Positions 19,341 to 28,245 of a stretch of DNA of 64,000 nucleotides are shown here, one piece after another. The translations under genes were made by a program, and so were the position numbers. Below the pieces are notes generated by a model that ran no database searches, was not told the origin of the DNA, and saw only the letters and a program-made list of their open reading frames with translations. How positions within the stretch are numbered: the stretch's first letter is position 1; each line of letters starts with the position of its first letter. Source of the DNA: Bradyrhizobium sp. CB1717 (GTDB taxonomy: Bacteria; Pseudomonadota; Alphaproteobacteria; Rhizobiales; Xanthobacteraceae); assembly GCF_029714325.1 (NCBI RefSeq), contig NZ_CP121666.1:3100001-3164000 (forward strand). The letters run 5' to 3'.

Positions 19341-20374
19341 CAGCCAACCGGACCGCCGACCGCAAGACCGTCAACTTCGCGCTCCAGGGCGGCGGCGCGC
19401 ACGGCGCCTTCGTCTGGGGCGTGCTCGACCAGGTGCTCGAAGACGGCAGGCTCGCGATCGAGGCGATCAGCGCGACCAGCGCCGGGGCCATGAATGCGGT
19501 CGTGATGGCCTCCGGCATGGCGCACGGAGGCGCGGAGGCCGCGCGAGAGAGCCTGCATGCATTCTGGTACGAAGTGTCGCGCATGGACATGGCGTACGAT
19601 TTGATGTCGCCGCTGAACCAGTGGATCCAGGCCCTGAAGCTGCCGCCGGAATATCATCCGGTCCACGCCATCATCCACACGCTGACGCACACGCTGCCGC
19701 CGGGCCTGCTCAATCCCTTTCATTTCAATCCGCTTCGCGCGCTGCTGCAGCGCGTGGTCGATTTCGACCGGCTCAATTCCTCGCCCGAGGCGCCGCAGCT
19801 GTTTCTCAATGCCACCAACGTCCGCAACGGCAAGATCAAGGTGTTCCAGAGCCCGCTGCTCACGGCGGAGACCGTGCTCGCCTCGGCCTGCCTGCCGCCC
19901 TATTTCCAGGCCGTCGAGATCGACGGCGAGCATTATTGGGATGGCGGTTATCTCGGCAATCCAGCGATCTATCCGTTGATCTACCGCAAGGGCAGTCACG
20001 ACGTCATCATCGTGCAGGTCACGGCGATCCGGCGCAACGAGCTGCCGACCAGTGCGGCCGACGTCCTCCACCGCATCAACGAGATCAGCTTCAATTCGTC
20101 CCTGATGCGCGAGATGCGCGCGATCGCCTTCGCCACACGGCTGATCGACGATGGCGAGCTCGACAGCGACAAGCATAGCCGCATGTACATGCACTGGATC
20201 GGCAACGACCTGCTGATGTCGCAGCTCGGCACGGCCACGCAGTTCCATCCCGAATGGAGCCTGTTGTGCCGCCTGCGCGATGAGGGCCGCGAGGCGGCGC
20301 GAAGCTGGCTGGCGTGTAACTTCGACCAGATCGGAAAGTCCTCGACGGTCGATCTGGCCGACATGTTTCTCTAG
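19337..20374 (+). CDS. Patatin-like phospholipase
   Basis: A 345-residue lipid acyl hydrolase of the patatin family. The oxyanion loop GGGAHG is at residues 18-23. The nucleophile Ser48 is in ATSAG, so the usual first Gly of GxSxG is Ala. The dyad aspartate is Asp202 in WDGGYLGNP. No signal peptide is visible, so it may act on the inner membrane from the cytoplasm or be exported by another route. The start is GTG 19337, overlapping the PPK2 stop; the open frame upstream is the shadow of PPK2. It is the last gene of the operon that starts at 13751. Confidence 0.92.
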   Translation: MTANRTADRKTVNFALQGGGAHGAFVWGVLDQVLEDGRLAIEAISATSAGAMNAVVMASGMAHGGAEAARESLHAFWYEVSRMDMAYDLMSPLNQWIQALKLPPEYHPVHAIIHTLTHTLPPGLLNPFHFNPLRALLQRVVDFDRLNSSPEAPQLFLNATNVRNGKIKVFQSPLLTAETVLASACLPPYFQAVEIDGEHYWDGGYLGNPAIYPLIYRKGSHDVIIVQVTAIRRNELPTSAADVLHRINEISFNSSLMREMRAIAFATRLIDDGELDSDKHSRMYMHWIGNDLLMSQLGTATQFHPEWSLLCRLRDEGREAARSWLACNFDQIGKSSTVDLADMFL

Positions 20375-20596
20375 GCGACCGAGCGGCATCGACAAAAAAG
20401 TACGAAAACAACCCCATGCACAGTAGCCGGTGCCAGCCGAATCAATGGCTTGGCGGTCTGTCGAGATCGTTTCGGATTTAAAGAACCTCATTTGACCCGT
20501 CGGGCAAAACAGGGGTAGGATGTCATCATCGCCGCGGACCAGGCAGGGTGGCAAAGCGACGTGTCCGCCGGAGCGCGCCGTCGCCATCTCTGACCT

Positions 20597-20714
20597 CGTA
20601 GGGTGAGCAAAGGCGCCCTTGCGCCGTGCCCACCATCTCTCCACGATCGCGGCCGGCATGGTGGGCACGCATCGAGCCGCGCCCTGCGCGTCTCGTTGCT
20701 TTGCCCACCCTACG
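20597..20714. repeat. Intergenic palindromic repeat, family C, copy 2
   Basis: Outer arms CGTAGGGTGAGCAAAG and CTTTGCCCACCCTACG, with inner CGTGCCCACCAT / ATGGTGGGCACG arms forming a long hairpin. It is related to 6827-6899. It lies in the 393-bp gap 20375-20767 between the convergent patatin and metallo-beta-lactamase-fold genes. The rest of that gap shows no gene. Confidence 0.75.
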
Positions 20715-20767
20715 ATCTCCGTATCCTCGGCGCGAGCGAAGCGCGTCGCGTCCGTGTACGCCGTCCC

Positions 20768-21652
20768 TTAGTATCCCCGTCCCCACCAGTAGCAGAAGCG
20801 CTCGACATTCGCAGGAAGGCTCGCCTCGTAATTCGCCCACTTCTCGTATTTCGGCAGCTTCACCTCCTTCATCGCGGTGTCGAAGCACTTGCCGGCGTCC
20901 GCCGCCTTCTTCACTTCGGTGGAGAGGTCCTCCATGTAGGCGATGTCGTCCTCGACGTCCTTCTTGGTGCCGAAGCGTCCGCCGGCATAGGGATGGCCGG
21001 GGATCATCCGCTCCCAGTCGAGCGAGGCCAGCTTCTTCAGCGAGGCGATGTACTCCAGCGGCGAGGCATTGTCGGGGATGTTGCGGAACTGGACGCTCTC
21101 GATCGGTGCGAAGTCGACGACGAAGACGATCTTCTCCTTCGGCAGTCGCATCACCAGCGAGTTGTCGGAATGGTTGCGGCCGACATAATTCAGCTCCAGC
21201 GTGGTACCGCCGAGCGTGATGCTTTTCTTGTCGTCCACCACCTGGTCCGGCATGACGACGTCGGCGAGCAGGGACTTCTGCTTCTTCAGCTCGAGCAGAC
21301 GCTCCTTGGTTCGCCGGTGCGCGATGAAGGTGGCGCCGAGATCCTTGAAGGGCTGGCCGCCGGCGATGTGGTCGTAGTGATGGTGGCTGTAGATGACGTA
21401 TTTGATCGGCTTGTCGGTGACGGCCTTGATCGCGTCGATATAGGGCTTCGCGGGCCGCAGATACGAGATCGGATCGGTCGCGATCACGCCCTGCGGCGTC
21501 ACCACGAACATCGACTGATGGCCGCCATAGCGAAAGACGTAGACGTTGTCGGTGCCGTCGACCTTCCTGGTCGAGGTCTGCGGTGGGGTCTGCGCGGAGG
21601 CCGATCCGGTCGCGAGGGCTACGACAACGGCAAGGCAATAGATTGGCTTCAT
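20768..21652 (-). CDS. Secreted metallo-beta-lactamase-fold hydrolase
   Basis: A 294-residue periplasmic protein with a signal peptide (1-20, ending ASAQ). The zinc motif HxHxDH is at residues 90-95 (HHHYDH), with a further His in YVGRNHSDN, the bridging Asp in VVDFAP and the last His in IPGHPY. It resembles soluble MBL-fold hydrolases acting on quinones, lactones or thioesters rather than true beta-lactamases, but the substrate is not visible. ATG 21652 is preferred because it begins the signal peptide; the frame extends upstream to 21712. No clear ribosome site is seen. It stands alone. Confidence 0.88.
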   Translation of the reverse strand: MKPIYCLAVVVALATGSASAQTPPQTSTRKVDGTDNVYVFRYGGHQSMFVVTPQGVIATDPISYLRPAKPYIDAIKAVTDKPIKYVIYSHHHYDHIAGGQPFKDLGATFIAHRRTKERLLELKKQKSLLADVVMPDQVVDDKKSITLGGTTLELNYVGRNHSDNSLVMRLPKEKIVFVVDFAPIESVQFRNIPDNASPLEYIASLKKLASLDWERMIPGHPYAGGRFGTKKDVEDDIAYMEDLSTEVKKAADAGKCFDTAMKEVKLPKYEKWANYEASLPANVERFCYWWGRGY

Positions 21653-22468
21653 GTTTGATTGTCCAGCAAGAGAGGAGGGGCGTGGGAGCAAAATGCCGGC
21701 GAGAAGTGTCACGAGTTCGCGCTAGTCCATTTCGCGTCACCACAATTGATCGAAGCAATATGCCGCAAGCTAGCGCCGGCATTGCGCCGGTGTCAAAACG
21801 GCCGCGCGCGGGGCAGCTTGAGGTTGTGAAATGGCTGGATGGAACCCGGTTGCCGCCGTTCAAATCTCGCGATTGCGTCGACGTTCCCGCTTGACAGTTT
21901 TATGTCTCAGGAGGAGCATTGCAACGGTCGCGAATACGCGACGCGTAACGTCCACCTCAGAGCAAGGGGAGGTCTATGACACCACCTCCGCAGATCCAGC
22001 CGCGTTAATTGCGATGGAGCTCGTTCGGACTATCGCATAGCGGCGCAAACCGCGAACGGCACGCCGGGTCAAGGTTTAGCGGGCTGCATCAGTGAGGCAT
22101 AGCCCCTACCTTCCCGGCGCTGTAATTTGCATCACATCAATCGTGTCGGACAGCCGAGATGGCTGTCGCGACAGGTGCGCCGTTCGACATCCTGCTTCTC
22201 TCTCTCCTCCTCCTCACCGTCATTCCGGATTGAATTCCGGAATGACGGTAGAGATTTTTGTGCGCCCGGCGATCTGACAGGCGCCAGCTCTGCCGAGGGC
22301 GCGGTTCCCTGATCCTGCATTGCGGCAAATGCCAAGAGAATGTCGTCTCATTGGCCCATTTCCGACACAGGGCCGGGGCGAATAGCTGCAATCCGACATG
22401 ACGCGTGTGCTTCGGTGGTGACGATCCCGACGCCGCCGGCGCGCATTCATTTTTTCCAGGGAATCCTC
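21653..22468. other. 816-bp gap without a convincing gene
   Basis: Lower-GC stretch between the divergent MBL-fold and MscS genes. Several frames are open but have no family resemblance and poor ribosome sites. A TTGACA at 21891-21896 has no good -10 partner. An AGGGGAGG before ATG at 21975 would give a peptide of only 9 codons. The only clear structure is the hairpin at 22216-22259. Confidence 0.5.
22216..22259 (+). terminator. Strong hairpin followed by a T-run
   Basis: Perfect 14-bp arms (22216-22229 and 22236-22249) around a 6-nt loop, followed by GAGATTTTTG. It has the form of a rho-independent terminator on the plus strand, but no plus-strand gene precedes it closely. The arm CCGTCATTCCGG resembles the element near 2145, so it may be a dispersed repeat unit. 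Confidence 0.5.
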
Positions 22469-24799
22469 GTGTCGCATAAGCTTGTCCCGGCGCTCGTCGC
22501 CGCTCTCTTCCTCGCGATCTTTTCTCTCTCCAGCGCCCGCGCCGAGCCGCCTCGGCCGGCGACGAATAATGCCGCCGCGCTGTCGCCCGATGAGGCGAAG
22601 CGCGCGCTGGAGACCCTTCAGGACGACAAGAGGCGCGCGCAGATGATCGACACGCTGCGTGCGATCGCCAATGCGTCCGGCGCGCCGCAGCCTGCGCCTG
22701 AACAGAAATCGCCGATCCCGCTCGCGGCCGATGGCCTCGGTGCGCAGCTCATGCTCACGGTGTCGGAGCAGATCGGCGAGATCTCGAGCGAGATCGCCAG
22801 CATGACGCGGACGCTCACGCACTTCCCGGCCTTCTACTACTGGATCATGCGCACCGCGAACGATCCGGCGGCCTACAATCTCCTGATCGAGATCGCCTGG
22901 AAGCTTGCGCTGGTGCTCGGCTGCGCGCTCGCGGCCGAATGGGTGATCTTCCGTCTGATCCGCCGTCCGGTCGTGTTCCTGGAAGGACGTGTGCCGCAGA
23001 CCGCGCGCCTGCCGGCGCAGGCGCTGCCGATCGCCGATCCGCCATCGTCGGTCGCCGACGTGACGCCGGCACCTGAGTTGCAGAAGCGACGTCACAGTCT
23101 GGCGCGGATCTGGCAGGTCATGCTGCGGCTGCCCTTCGTGCTCGGCCGTTTCGTGCTCGAGCTGCTTCCTGTGCTCGTGTTCGTCGGCGTCGCCACCGCG
23201 CTGCTGGGAACGGAGATCGGCGAGCCCACGACCGTCCGACTCGTGATCCTCGCGGTCGTCAACGCCTATGCGTTCTCGCGCGGGTTGATCTGCCTGGTTC
23301 GTGCGCTGGCGGGGCCGTTCGGCCTGTTTCCGGTGCGAGCCGAGACTGCGGCCTATATCGAGATCTGGGCGCGCCGCATCGTCGGTGTCGGCGTCACCGG
23401 CATCGCCTTCGCCAATGTGGCGCTGCTGCTCGGCCTGCATCGTGCCGGCTATGCCGCGCTGCTGCGCATGGTGATGCTGGTCGTGCACCTCTTCATCGTC
23501 GTCATCATCCTGCAATGCCGTCGCCAGGTCGCAGAAGCCATCCGCGCGCCGGCGGAACGGCAGGGGATCGCGGCACGTCTGCGCAACCGCATCGCCGGCG
23601 GCTGGCATTATCTCGCCATCGCACTCGATCTGGCGCTGTGGGCGGTGTGGGCGCTGAACATCCGCAACGGCTATTCGCTGCTGCTGCAATATTTCGTCGG
23701 TACCGTTGTGGTCGCGGTGATCACGCGCGTCGCCATCATGCTGACGCTGAGCCTGATCGACCGCGGCTTCCGCATCAAGCCGGAGATCCTGCAGCGCTTT
23801 CCGGGACTGGAGACCCGCGCCAACCGCTATCTGCCGCTGCTGCGCAAGATCGTCTCCGGCGTGATCGCCTTCATCGGCTTCGTGGCCGTGCTCGAGGTCT
23901 GGGGCGTGGACGCCATCGTCTGGTTCTATGGCGGCCAGATCGGCGGCCGGCTGATCTCGGCGGTGGTGACGATCGGCATTGCCGTGTTCATCGCCGCCGC
24001 CATCTGGGAAATCAGCAACGCGCTGCTCGATCGCCAGATCAATGCGCTGTCACGCGACGGCCACTACGCCCGCGCGGCGCGCCTGCGCACCTTCCAGCCG
24101 ATGCTGCGCACCGCGCTACTCTGCCTGATCGCCACCGTGGTCGGCCTCACGGCGCTCAGCGAGATCGGCGTCAATGTCGCCCCGCTGCTCGCGGGCGCCG
24201 GCATCGTCGGCATCGCCATCGGCTTCGGTTCGCAGAAGCTGGTGCAGGACCTCATCACCGGTCTGTTCCTGCTGCTGGAGAATACGGTGCAGGTCGGAGA
24301 CACCGTCAGCGTCTCCGGGCTCTCGGGCGTCGTCGAGAATGTCTCGATCCGCACCATCCGCCTGCGCGCCGGCGACGGCGCCGTGCACATCGTGCCGTTC
24401 AGCGCGGTCACCACCATCACCAATGCCAGCCGCGGCGCCGGCAACGCCTCCGTCAGCGTCAACGTCGCCTACAAGGAGGACACCGATCGCGCCGGCCAGA
24501 TCCTCAAGGACATCGTCGACGAGATGCGGCGCGAGGCGGACTTCCGCGCACTGATCCGCGGCGATCTCGAGCTGTGGGGCGTCGACAAGGTCGACGGCGC
24601 GATGGTGTCGATCGTCGGCCAGATCCGCTGCACCGAGGCCGGCCGCTGGCCGGTGCAGCGCGAGTTCAACCGCCGCATGAAGCAGCGCTTCCAGCAGCAC
24701 GGGATCGAGGTTGCCTCCGCGACCCAGACCATTCTGATGCATGTCGCGCCGCCGGCCGATCATGCCGCGAACCTGACGCCACGTCGGGCCGCCGGATAG
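22469..24799 (+). CDS. Large MscS-family mechanosensitive ion channel
   Basis: A 776-residue inner-membrane protein with a signal peptide (about 1-26, ending SARAEP), a periplasmic helical region (about 35-120), then about ten membrane helices and the MscS core. The pore helix is the Gly/Ala-rich stretch near LLAGAGIVGIAIGFGSQKLV. The beta domain follows with ENTVQVGDTVSVSGLSG and VPFSAVTTITNAS. At this length it belongs with YbdG/MscK-type large channels that release solutes under hypo-osmotic stress. The start GTG 22469 directly precedes the signal peptide; the frame is open further upstream but without a sensible start. No operon partner: the Bug receptor follows after 101 bp. Confidence 0.92.
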   Translation: MSHKLVPALVAALFLAIFSLSSARAEPPRPATNNAAALSPDEAKRALETLQDDKRRAQMIDTLRAIANASGAPQPAPEQKSPIPLAADGLGAQLMLTVSEQIGEISSEIASMTRTLTHFPAFYYWIMRTANDPAAYNLLIEIAWKLALVLGCALAAEWVIFRLIRRPVVFLEGRVPQTARLPAQALPIADPPSSVADVTPAPELQKRRHSLARIWQVMLRLPFVLGRFVLELLPVLVFVGVATALLGTEIGEPTTVRLVILAVVNAYAFSRGLICLVRALAGPFGLFPVRAETAAYIEIWARRIVGVGVTGIAFANVALLLGLHRAGYAALLRMVMLVVHLFIVVIILQCRRQVAEAIRAPAERQGIAARLRNRIAGGWHYLAIALDLALWAVWALNIRNGYSLLLQYFVGTVVVAVITRVAIMLTLSLIDRGFRIKPEILQRFPGLETRANRYLPLLRKIVSGVIAFIGFVAVLEVWGVDAIVWFYGGQIGGRLISAVVTIGIAVFIAAAIWEISNALLDRQINALSRDGHYARAARLRTFQPMLRTALLCLIATVVGLTALSEIGVNVAPLLAGAGIVGIAIGFGSQKLVQDLITGLFLLLENTVQVGDTVSVSGLSGVVENVSIRTIRLRAGDGAVHIVPFSAVTTITNASRGAGNASVSVNVAYKEDTDRAGQILKDIVDEMRREADFRALIRGDLELWGVDKVDGAMVSIVGQIRCTEAGRWPVQREFNRRMKQRFQQHGIEVASATQTILMHVAPPADHAANLTPRRAAG

Positions 24800-24900
24800 C
24801 TGCCGGTCAACTTACCGCTTGCCTCTGCTCACCCGGCAGCGTTCACTCCAGCTCCAGCCCGCGGACAACATGCGGGCGGCAAAAAGGGTGGGAGAGACTG

Positions 24901-25899
24901 ATGCGGGGGCGGTGGGCTGAATTTCGTGGTCATGTGCTCGTCATTTGCACGTTGATCGGATGTGCGGTGTGGGCCGCACCTGGCAACGCACAGCCCTTTC
25001 CGTCGCGCCCCGTCACCCTCGTCGTGCCGTTCGCGGCGGGCGGCCCGACCGACACGCTGGCGCGAATCCTGTCCGAGCGGATCGCGGCCGAGCTGCACAC
25101 GACGGTCGTGGTCGAGAACGTGGCGGGCGCCTCCGGCAGCATCGCCGGCGCCCGCGTTGCACGCGCGACGCCCGACGGCACCACCATCACCATCGGCCAT
25201 TGGGGCACACATGTGCTGAATGGCGCGATCTTCAAGCTGCCCTATGACGTGATCGCCGATTTCGAGCCGGTCGCGACCATCGCGATGGGAACGCAGCTCA
25301 TCGTCGGCCGGAAGTCGCTCGAGGCCAACACCCTGAAGGAGATGATCGCGTGGCTGAAGGCCCACCCCGGCAAGGCCACCGCCGGGACGGCCGGCGCGGG
25401 TACCGGCGCCCATGTCGCCGGCGTCTTCTTCAAGGAGAAGACCGGGACCGATTTCCAGTTCGTGCCCTATCGCGGCGCCGGGCCCGCCATGATCGATCTC
25501 GTCGCCGGCCAGATCGACATCATGTTCGACCAGGCTTCGAACTCGCTGCCACAATACAAGAATGGCGCCATCAAGGCGTTCGCCGTGACCTCGCCGACGC
25601 GGCTTGCATCTGCACCCGATATTCCCACCGTCGATGAGGCGGGGCTGCCCGGGCTCTATATTTCCTACTGGCACGGCATCTGGGCCCCGAAGAACACGCC
25701 GAAAGACATTGTTGCGAAGCTCAACGCGGCCATCGTCGCCGTGCTTGCCGATCCCGCCGTCAAGCAGCGCTTCGCCGAATTGGGGCAGGAGATTCCGCCA
25801 CCTGATCAGCAATCGCCGACCGCGCTCGCGACTTTCCAGAAAGCCGAGACCGAGAAATGGTGGCCGATTGTGAAGGCCGCCGACATCAAGCCTGAGTAG
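24901..25899 (+). CDS. Bug-family (TctC) periplasmic receptor
   Basis: A 332-residue tripartite-tricarboxylate-transporter receptor with a signal peptide (about 1-31, ending GNAQ). Family marks are PSRPVTLVVPFAAGGPTD just after the cleavage site, VVENVAGASGSIAGARVA, the carboxylate-binding TAGAGTGAHVAG, FVPYRGAGPAMIDLVAGQID and the C-terminal AELGQEIPP. Bug receptors bind small carboxylates. No TctA or TctB membrane gene is next to it, so it is an orphan receptor, which is common in bacteria with many Bug proteins. Start ATG 24901 follows GGGAGAGACTG. Confidence 0.93.
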   Translation: MRGRWAEFRGHVLVICTLIGCAVWAAPGNAQPFPSRPVTLVVPFAAGGPTDTLARILSERIAAELHTTVVVENVAGASGSIAGARVARATPDGTTITIGHWGTHVLNGAIFKLPYDVIADFEPVATIAMGTQLIVGRKSLEANTLKEMIAWLKAHPGKATAGTAGAGTGAHVAGVFFKEKTGTDFQFVPYRGAGPAMIDLVAGQIDIMFDQASNSLPQYKNGAIKAFAVTSPTRLASAPDIPTVDEAGLPGLYISYWHGIWAPKNTPKDIVAKLNAAIVAVLADPAVKQRFAELGQEIPPPDQQSPTALATFQKAETEKWWPIVKAADIKPE

Positions 25900-26061
25900 C
25901 CCAGCGCCGTTAACATTTGGGCGTGCTCAATTGCCAGTTTGCGCGCCAATCTCGCTGCGGTGCGAGATCACAATCGATGCTGCGATGGCTACGTCCTTGA
26001 TCTCGGGGGACCGCTGGCCGACAATGGTTGCCCTTCAATAAGAAACTCCCTGGGGGATTTC

Positions 26062-27714
26062 GTGAATAGACCTGCTCGGGTCAGCGCCCATTCGACATCA
26101 TCCGACACCGCGCACGGCATGACGCTGCTGCGCGATCCCTTGCTCAACAAGGGCACCGCCTTCACGGAAGCGGAGCGCGCCGCGCTCGGCCTGCGTGGCC
26201 TGCTGCCGCCTTGCGTGCTGACGATGGAGACCCAGGCGGAGCGCGTGCTCACCAATCTGCGCGCGCTGCCGACCGACCTCGAAAAATACGTCGCGCTGAA
26301 CGCGCTGCATGACCGTAACGAGGCGTTGTTCTTCCGTGTCGTGGTCGACAATATCGACGAGATCCAGCCGATCATCTACACGCCGACCGTCGGGCTCGCC
26401 TGCCAGAAATACGGCCTGATCTTCCAGCGGCCGCGCGGCATGTTCATCTCCTCGCGCGATCGCGGCCAGATCGCCGAGATCCTGAAGAACTGGCCCTATC
26501 CGGCCAAGCTGATCGTCGTCACCGACGGCGAGCGCATTTTGGGACTTGGCGATCTCGGCGCCAACGGCATGGGCATTCCGGTCGGCAAGCTGTCGCTCTA
26601 TTCGGCCTGCGCCGGCGTTCATCCCGAGCAGTGCCTGCCCGTTGTGCTCGACGTCGGCACCAACAACGAAGAGCTCCTGAACGATCCCTATTATCTCGGC
26701 CTGCGCGAGCGGCGCCTGACGGGCGAGGCGTACGACAGCTTTGTCGACGAGTTCATGACCGCCGCGCGAAAGACCTTCCCGGGCGTGCTGATCCAGTTCG
26801 AGGATTTCGCCAATCATTCCGCGTTCAAGCTGCTGCACAAATATCGCGACGAGGCCTGCGTCTTCAACGACGACATCCAGGGCACCGCGGCGGTGGCGCT
26901 CGCCGGCCTGTTCTCAGGCCTGCGCATCTCCGGCGGCAAGCTGAAGGATCAGAAAATCCTGTTCCTCGGTGCGGGCGAGGCAGCGACCGGCATCGCCGAT
27001 CTCGTAGTCTCCGCGATGATGGCGGAGGGCACATCGGAAGCCGAGGCGCTCCGGCGCAACTGGCTGGTGGATTCCCGCGGCCTCGTCGTCGGCGGCCGTG
27101 AAGGTCTCTCCGGCCACAAGCTGCGCTATGCCCACACCGGCCAGGCGCCGATTGCTGACTTCCTCACCGCGATCAAGACGCTGAAGCCGACGGCGATCAT
27201 CGGCGTTGCCGCGGTCGGCGGCGCCTTCACGCCCGAGGTGCTGAAGACGATGGCCGAGCTCAACGAGCAGCCGATCGTGTTCGCGCTCTCCAACCCGACC
27301 TCGAAGGCGGAATGCTCGGCGGAGGATGCCTATCGCTACACCGACGGCCGCGCGCTGTTCGCCTGCGGTAGCCCGTATGATCCGGTCACGCTCAGCGGTC
27401 GCACCTTCGTGCCGCGCCAGGGCAACAACTCCTACATCTTCCCCGGCGTCGGCCTCGGCGTCATCGCCAGCGGCTCGAAGCTGGTGACGGACGAGATGTT
27501 CATGGCGGCCGCCCATACGCTCGCCAATTGCGTCGGCAAGGAAGACCTTGCGCAAGGCAGCCTCTATCCGGCGCTGCCCCGCATCCGCGAGGTCTCGGCC
27601 AAGATCGCCGCCGCTGTTGCCGATGTTGCTTATCAGCGCGGCCTGGCGGACGGACCCGCGCCCAACGACGTCAGGGCCCTGGTCCAGTCGCAGATGTACG
27701 AGCCGAAGTACTGA
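26062..27714 (+). CDS. NAD-dependent malic enzyme (oxaloacetate-decarboxylating, long form)
   Basis: A 550-residue cytoplasmic enzyme converting malate to pyruvate and CO2 with NAD(P)H formation. Motifs: catalytic Tyr in IIYTPTVGLACQKY, ERILGLGDLGANGMGIPVGK, metal ligands in FEDFANHSAF and VFNDDIQGTAAVALAG, dinucleotide loop FLGAGEAATGIADL and the terminal FALSNPTSKAE and FPGVGLGVIASGS blocks. It is the eukaryote-like SfcA/MaeA length class, without the phosphotransacetylase-like domain of the other rhizobial malic enzymes. GTG 26062 is preferred for the GGGGG ribosome site 7 bp upstream; the frame extends to 25939. It stands alone. Confidence 0.95.
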   Translation: MNRPARVSAHSTSSDTAHGMTLLRDPLLNKGTAFTEAERAALGLRGLLPPCVLTMETQAERVLTNLRALPTDLEKYVALNALHDRNEALFFRVVVDNIDEIQPIIYTPTVGLACQKYGLIFQRPRGMFISSRDRGQIAEILKNWPYPAKLIVVTDGERILGLGDLGANGMGIPVGKLSLYSACAGVHPEQCLPVVLDVGTNNEELLNDPYYLGLRERRLTGEAYDSFVDEFMTAARKTFPGVLIQFEDFANHSAFKLLHKYRDEACVFNDDIQGTAAVALAGLFSGLRISGGKLKDQKILFLGAGEAATGIADLVVSAMMAEGTSEAEALRRNWLVDSRGLVVGGREGLSGHKLRYAHTGQAPIADFLTAIKTLKPTAIIGVAAVGGAFTPEVLKTMAELNEQPIVFALSNPTSKAECSAEDAYRYTDGRALFACGSPYDPVTLSGRTFVPRQGNNSYIFPGVGLGVIASGSKLVTDEMFMAAAHTLANCVGKEDLAQGSLYPALPRIREVSAKIAAAVADVAYQRGLADGPAPNDVRALVQSQMYEPKY

Positions 27715-27812
27715 GCTAACGGCTCCGGCCACACCGCCACAGGTAGGTCAGCACGGCGATACCATTTCAGGTGGAATCGCCGTTGTGCCGCGCGGCCGTA
27801 TATGCGACAGTC

Positions 27813-27824
27813 TGTAGCGTTACA
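27813..27824. promoter_or_regulatory. TGTAGCGTTACA dyad, candidate BlaI operator
   Basis: TGTA-N4-TACA palindrome 29 bp before the BlaI start codon. BlaI/MecI/CopY repressors bind TACA/TGTA half-sites. A closely related motif (GTAGCnTTAC) occurs, as part of a tandem repeat, before the DUF1800 gene at 30859-30888. Confidence 0.55.
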
Positions 27825-27852
27825 AGAAACTCAATCCGCAAGGTCAGATGCC

Positions 27853-28245
27853 ATGGACGATCGTTTGCCTGAACTCGGCGACCTCGAGCGTGAGGTCATG
27901 CAATTGGTTTGGGCTCATGGTCCCGTCACGGCCGAAATCGTGCGGGAGCGGTTGTCGCGGCGCCTGAAGGAATCCACAGTGCGCACGGTGCTGCGCCGGC
28001 TCGAAGAGAAGGGCTACGCCAACCACACGGTGGACGGCCGCACCTACGTCTATCACGCAGCCGAGGAGCGCTCGCGGGTTGCGGCCAAGGCGGTGCAGCG
28101 CATCGTCGACTGGTTCTGCAACGGCTCGATCGAGGAGGTCCTCGTCGGCATGGTGGACAACAAGATGCTCGACCAGCAGCAATTGCGCACGCTGGCCGAC
28201 CAGGTGGCCAAGGCGAAGAAGGCGAGGGGAGTGAAGAAAGAATGA
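27853..28245 (+). CDS. BlaI/MecI/CopY-family transcriptional repressor
   Basis: A 130-residue winged-helix repressor. The N-terminal domain (about 5-75) shows LGDLEREVMQLVWAHGPVTA, the recognition-helix region LKESTVRTVLRRLEEKGY and the wing DGRTYVYHAA; the C-terminal dimerisation helices follow (78-125). In the known systems the repressor is cut by, or in response to, a partner BlaR1 membrane protease. That partner is the next gene, overlapping by 4 bp (ATGA). ATG 27853 begins exactly at the domain. The candidate operator at 27813-27824 suggests autoregulation. Confidence 0.95.
   Translation: MDDRLPELGDLEREVMQLVWAHGPVTAEIVRERLSRRLKESTVRTVLRRLEEKGYANHTVDGRTYVYHAAEERSRVAAKAVQRIVDWFCNGSIEEVLVGMVDNKMLDQQQLRTLADQVAKAKKARGVKKE

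Noticed and set aside
21891..21920. TTGACA promoter candidate in the large gap before mscS
   Set aside because: No acceptable -10 hexamer at 16-18 bp spacing and no gene close downstream.
23515..25899. 794-aa plus-strand frame ending in the Bug receptor
   Set aside because: The first 460 residues are a shadow of the MscS gene; the real start with a signal peptide is ATG 24901.
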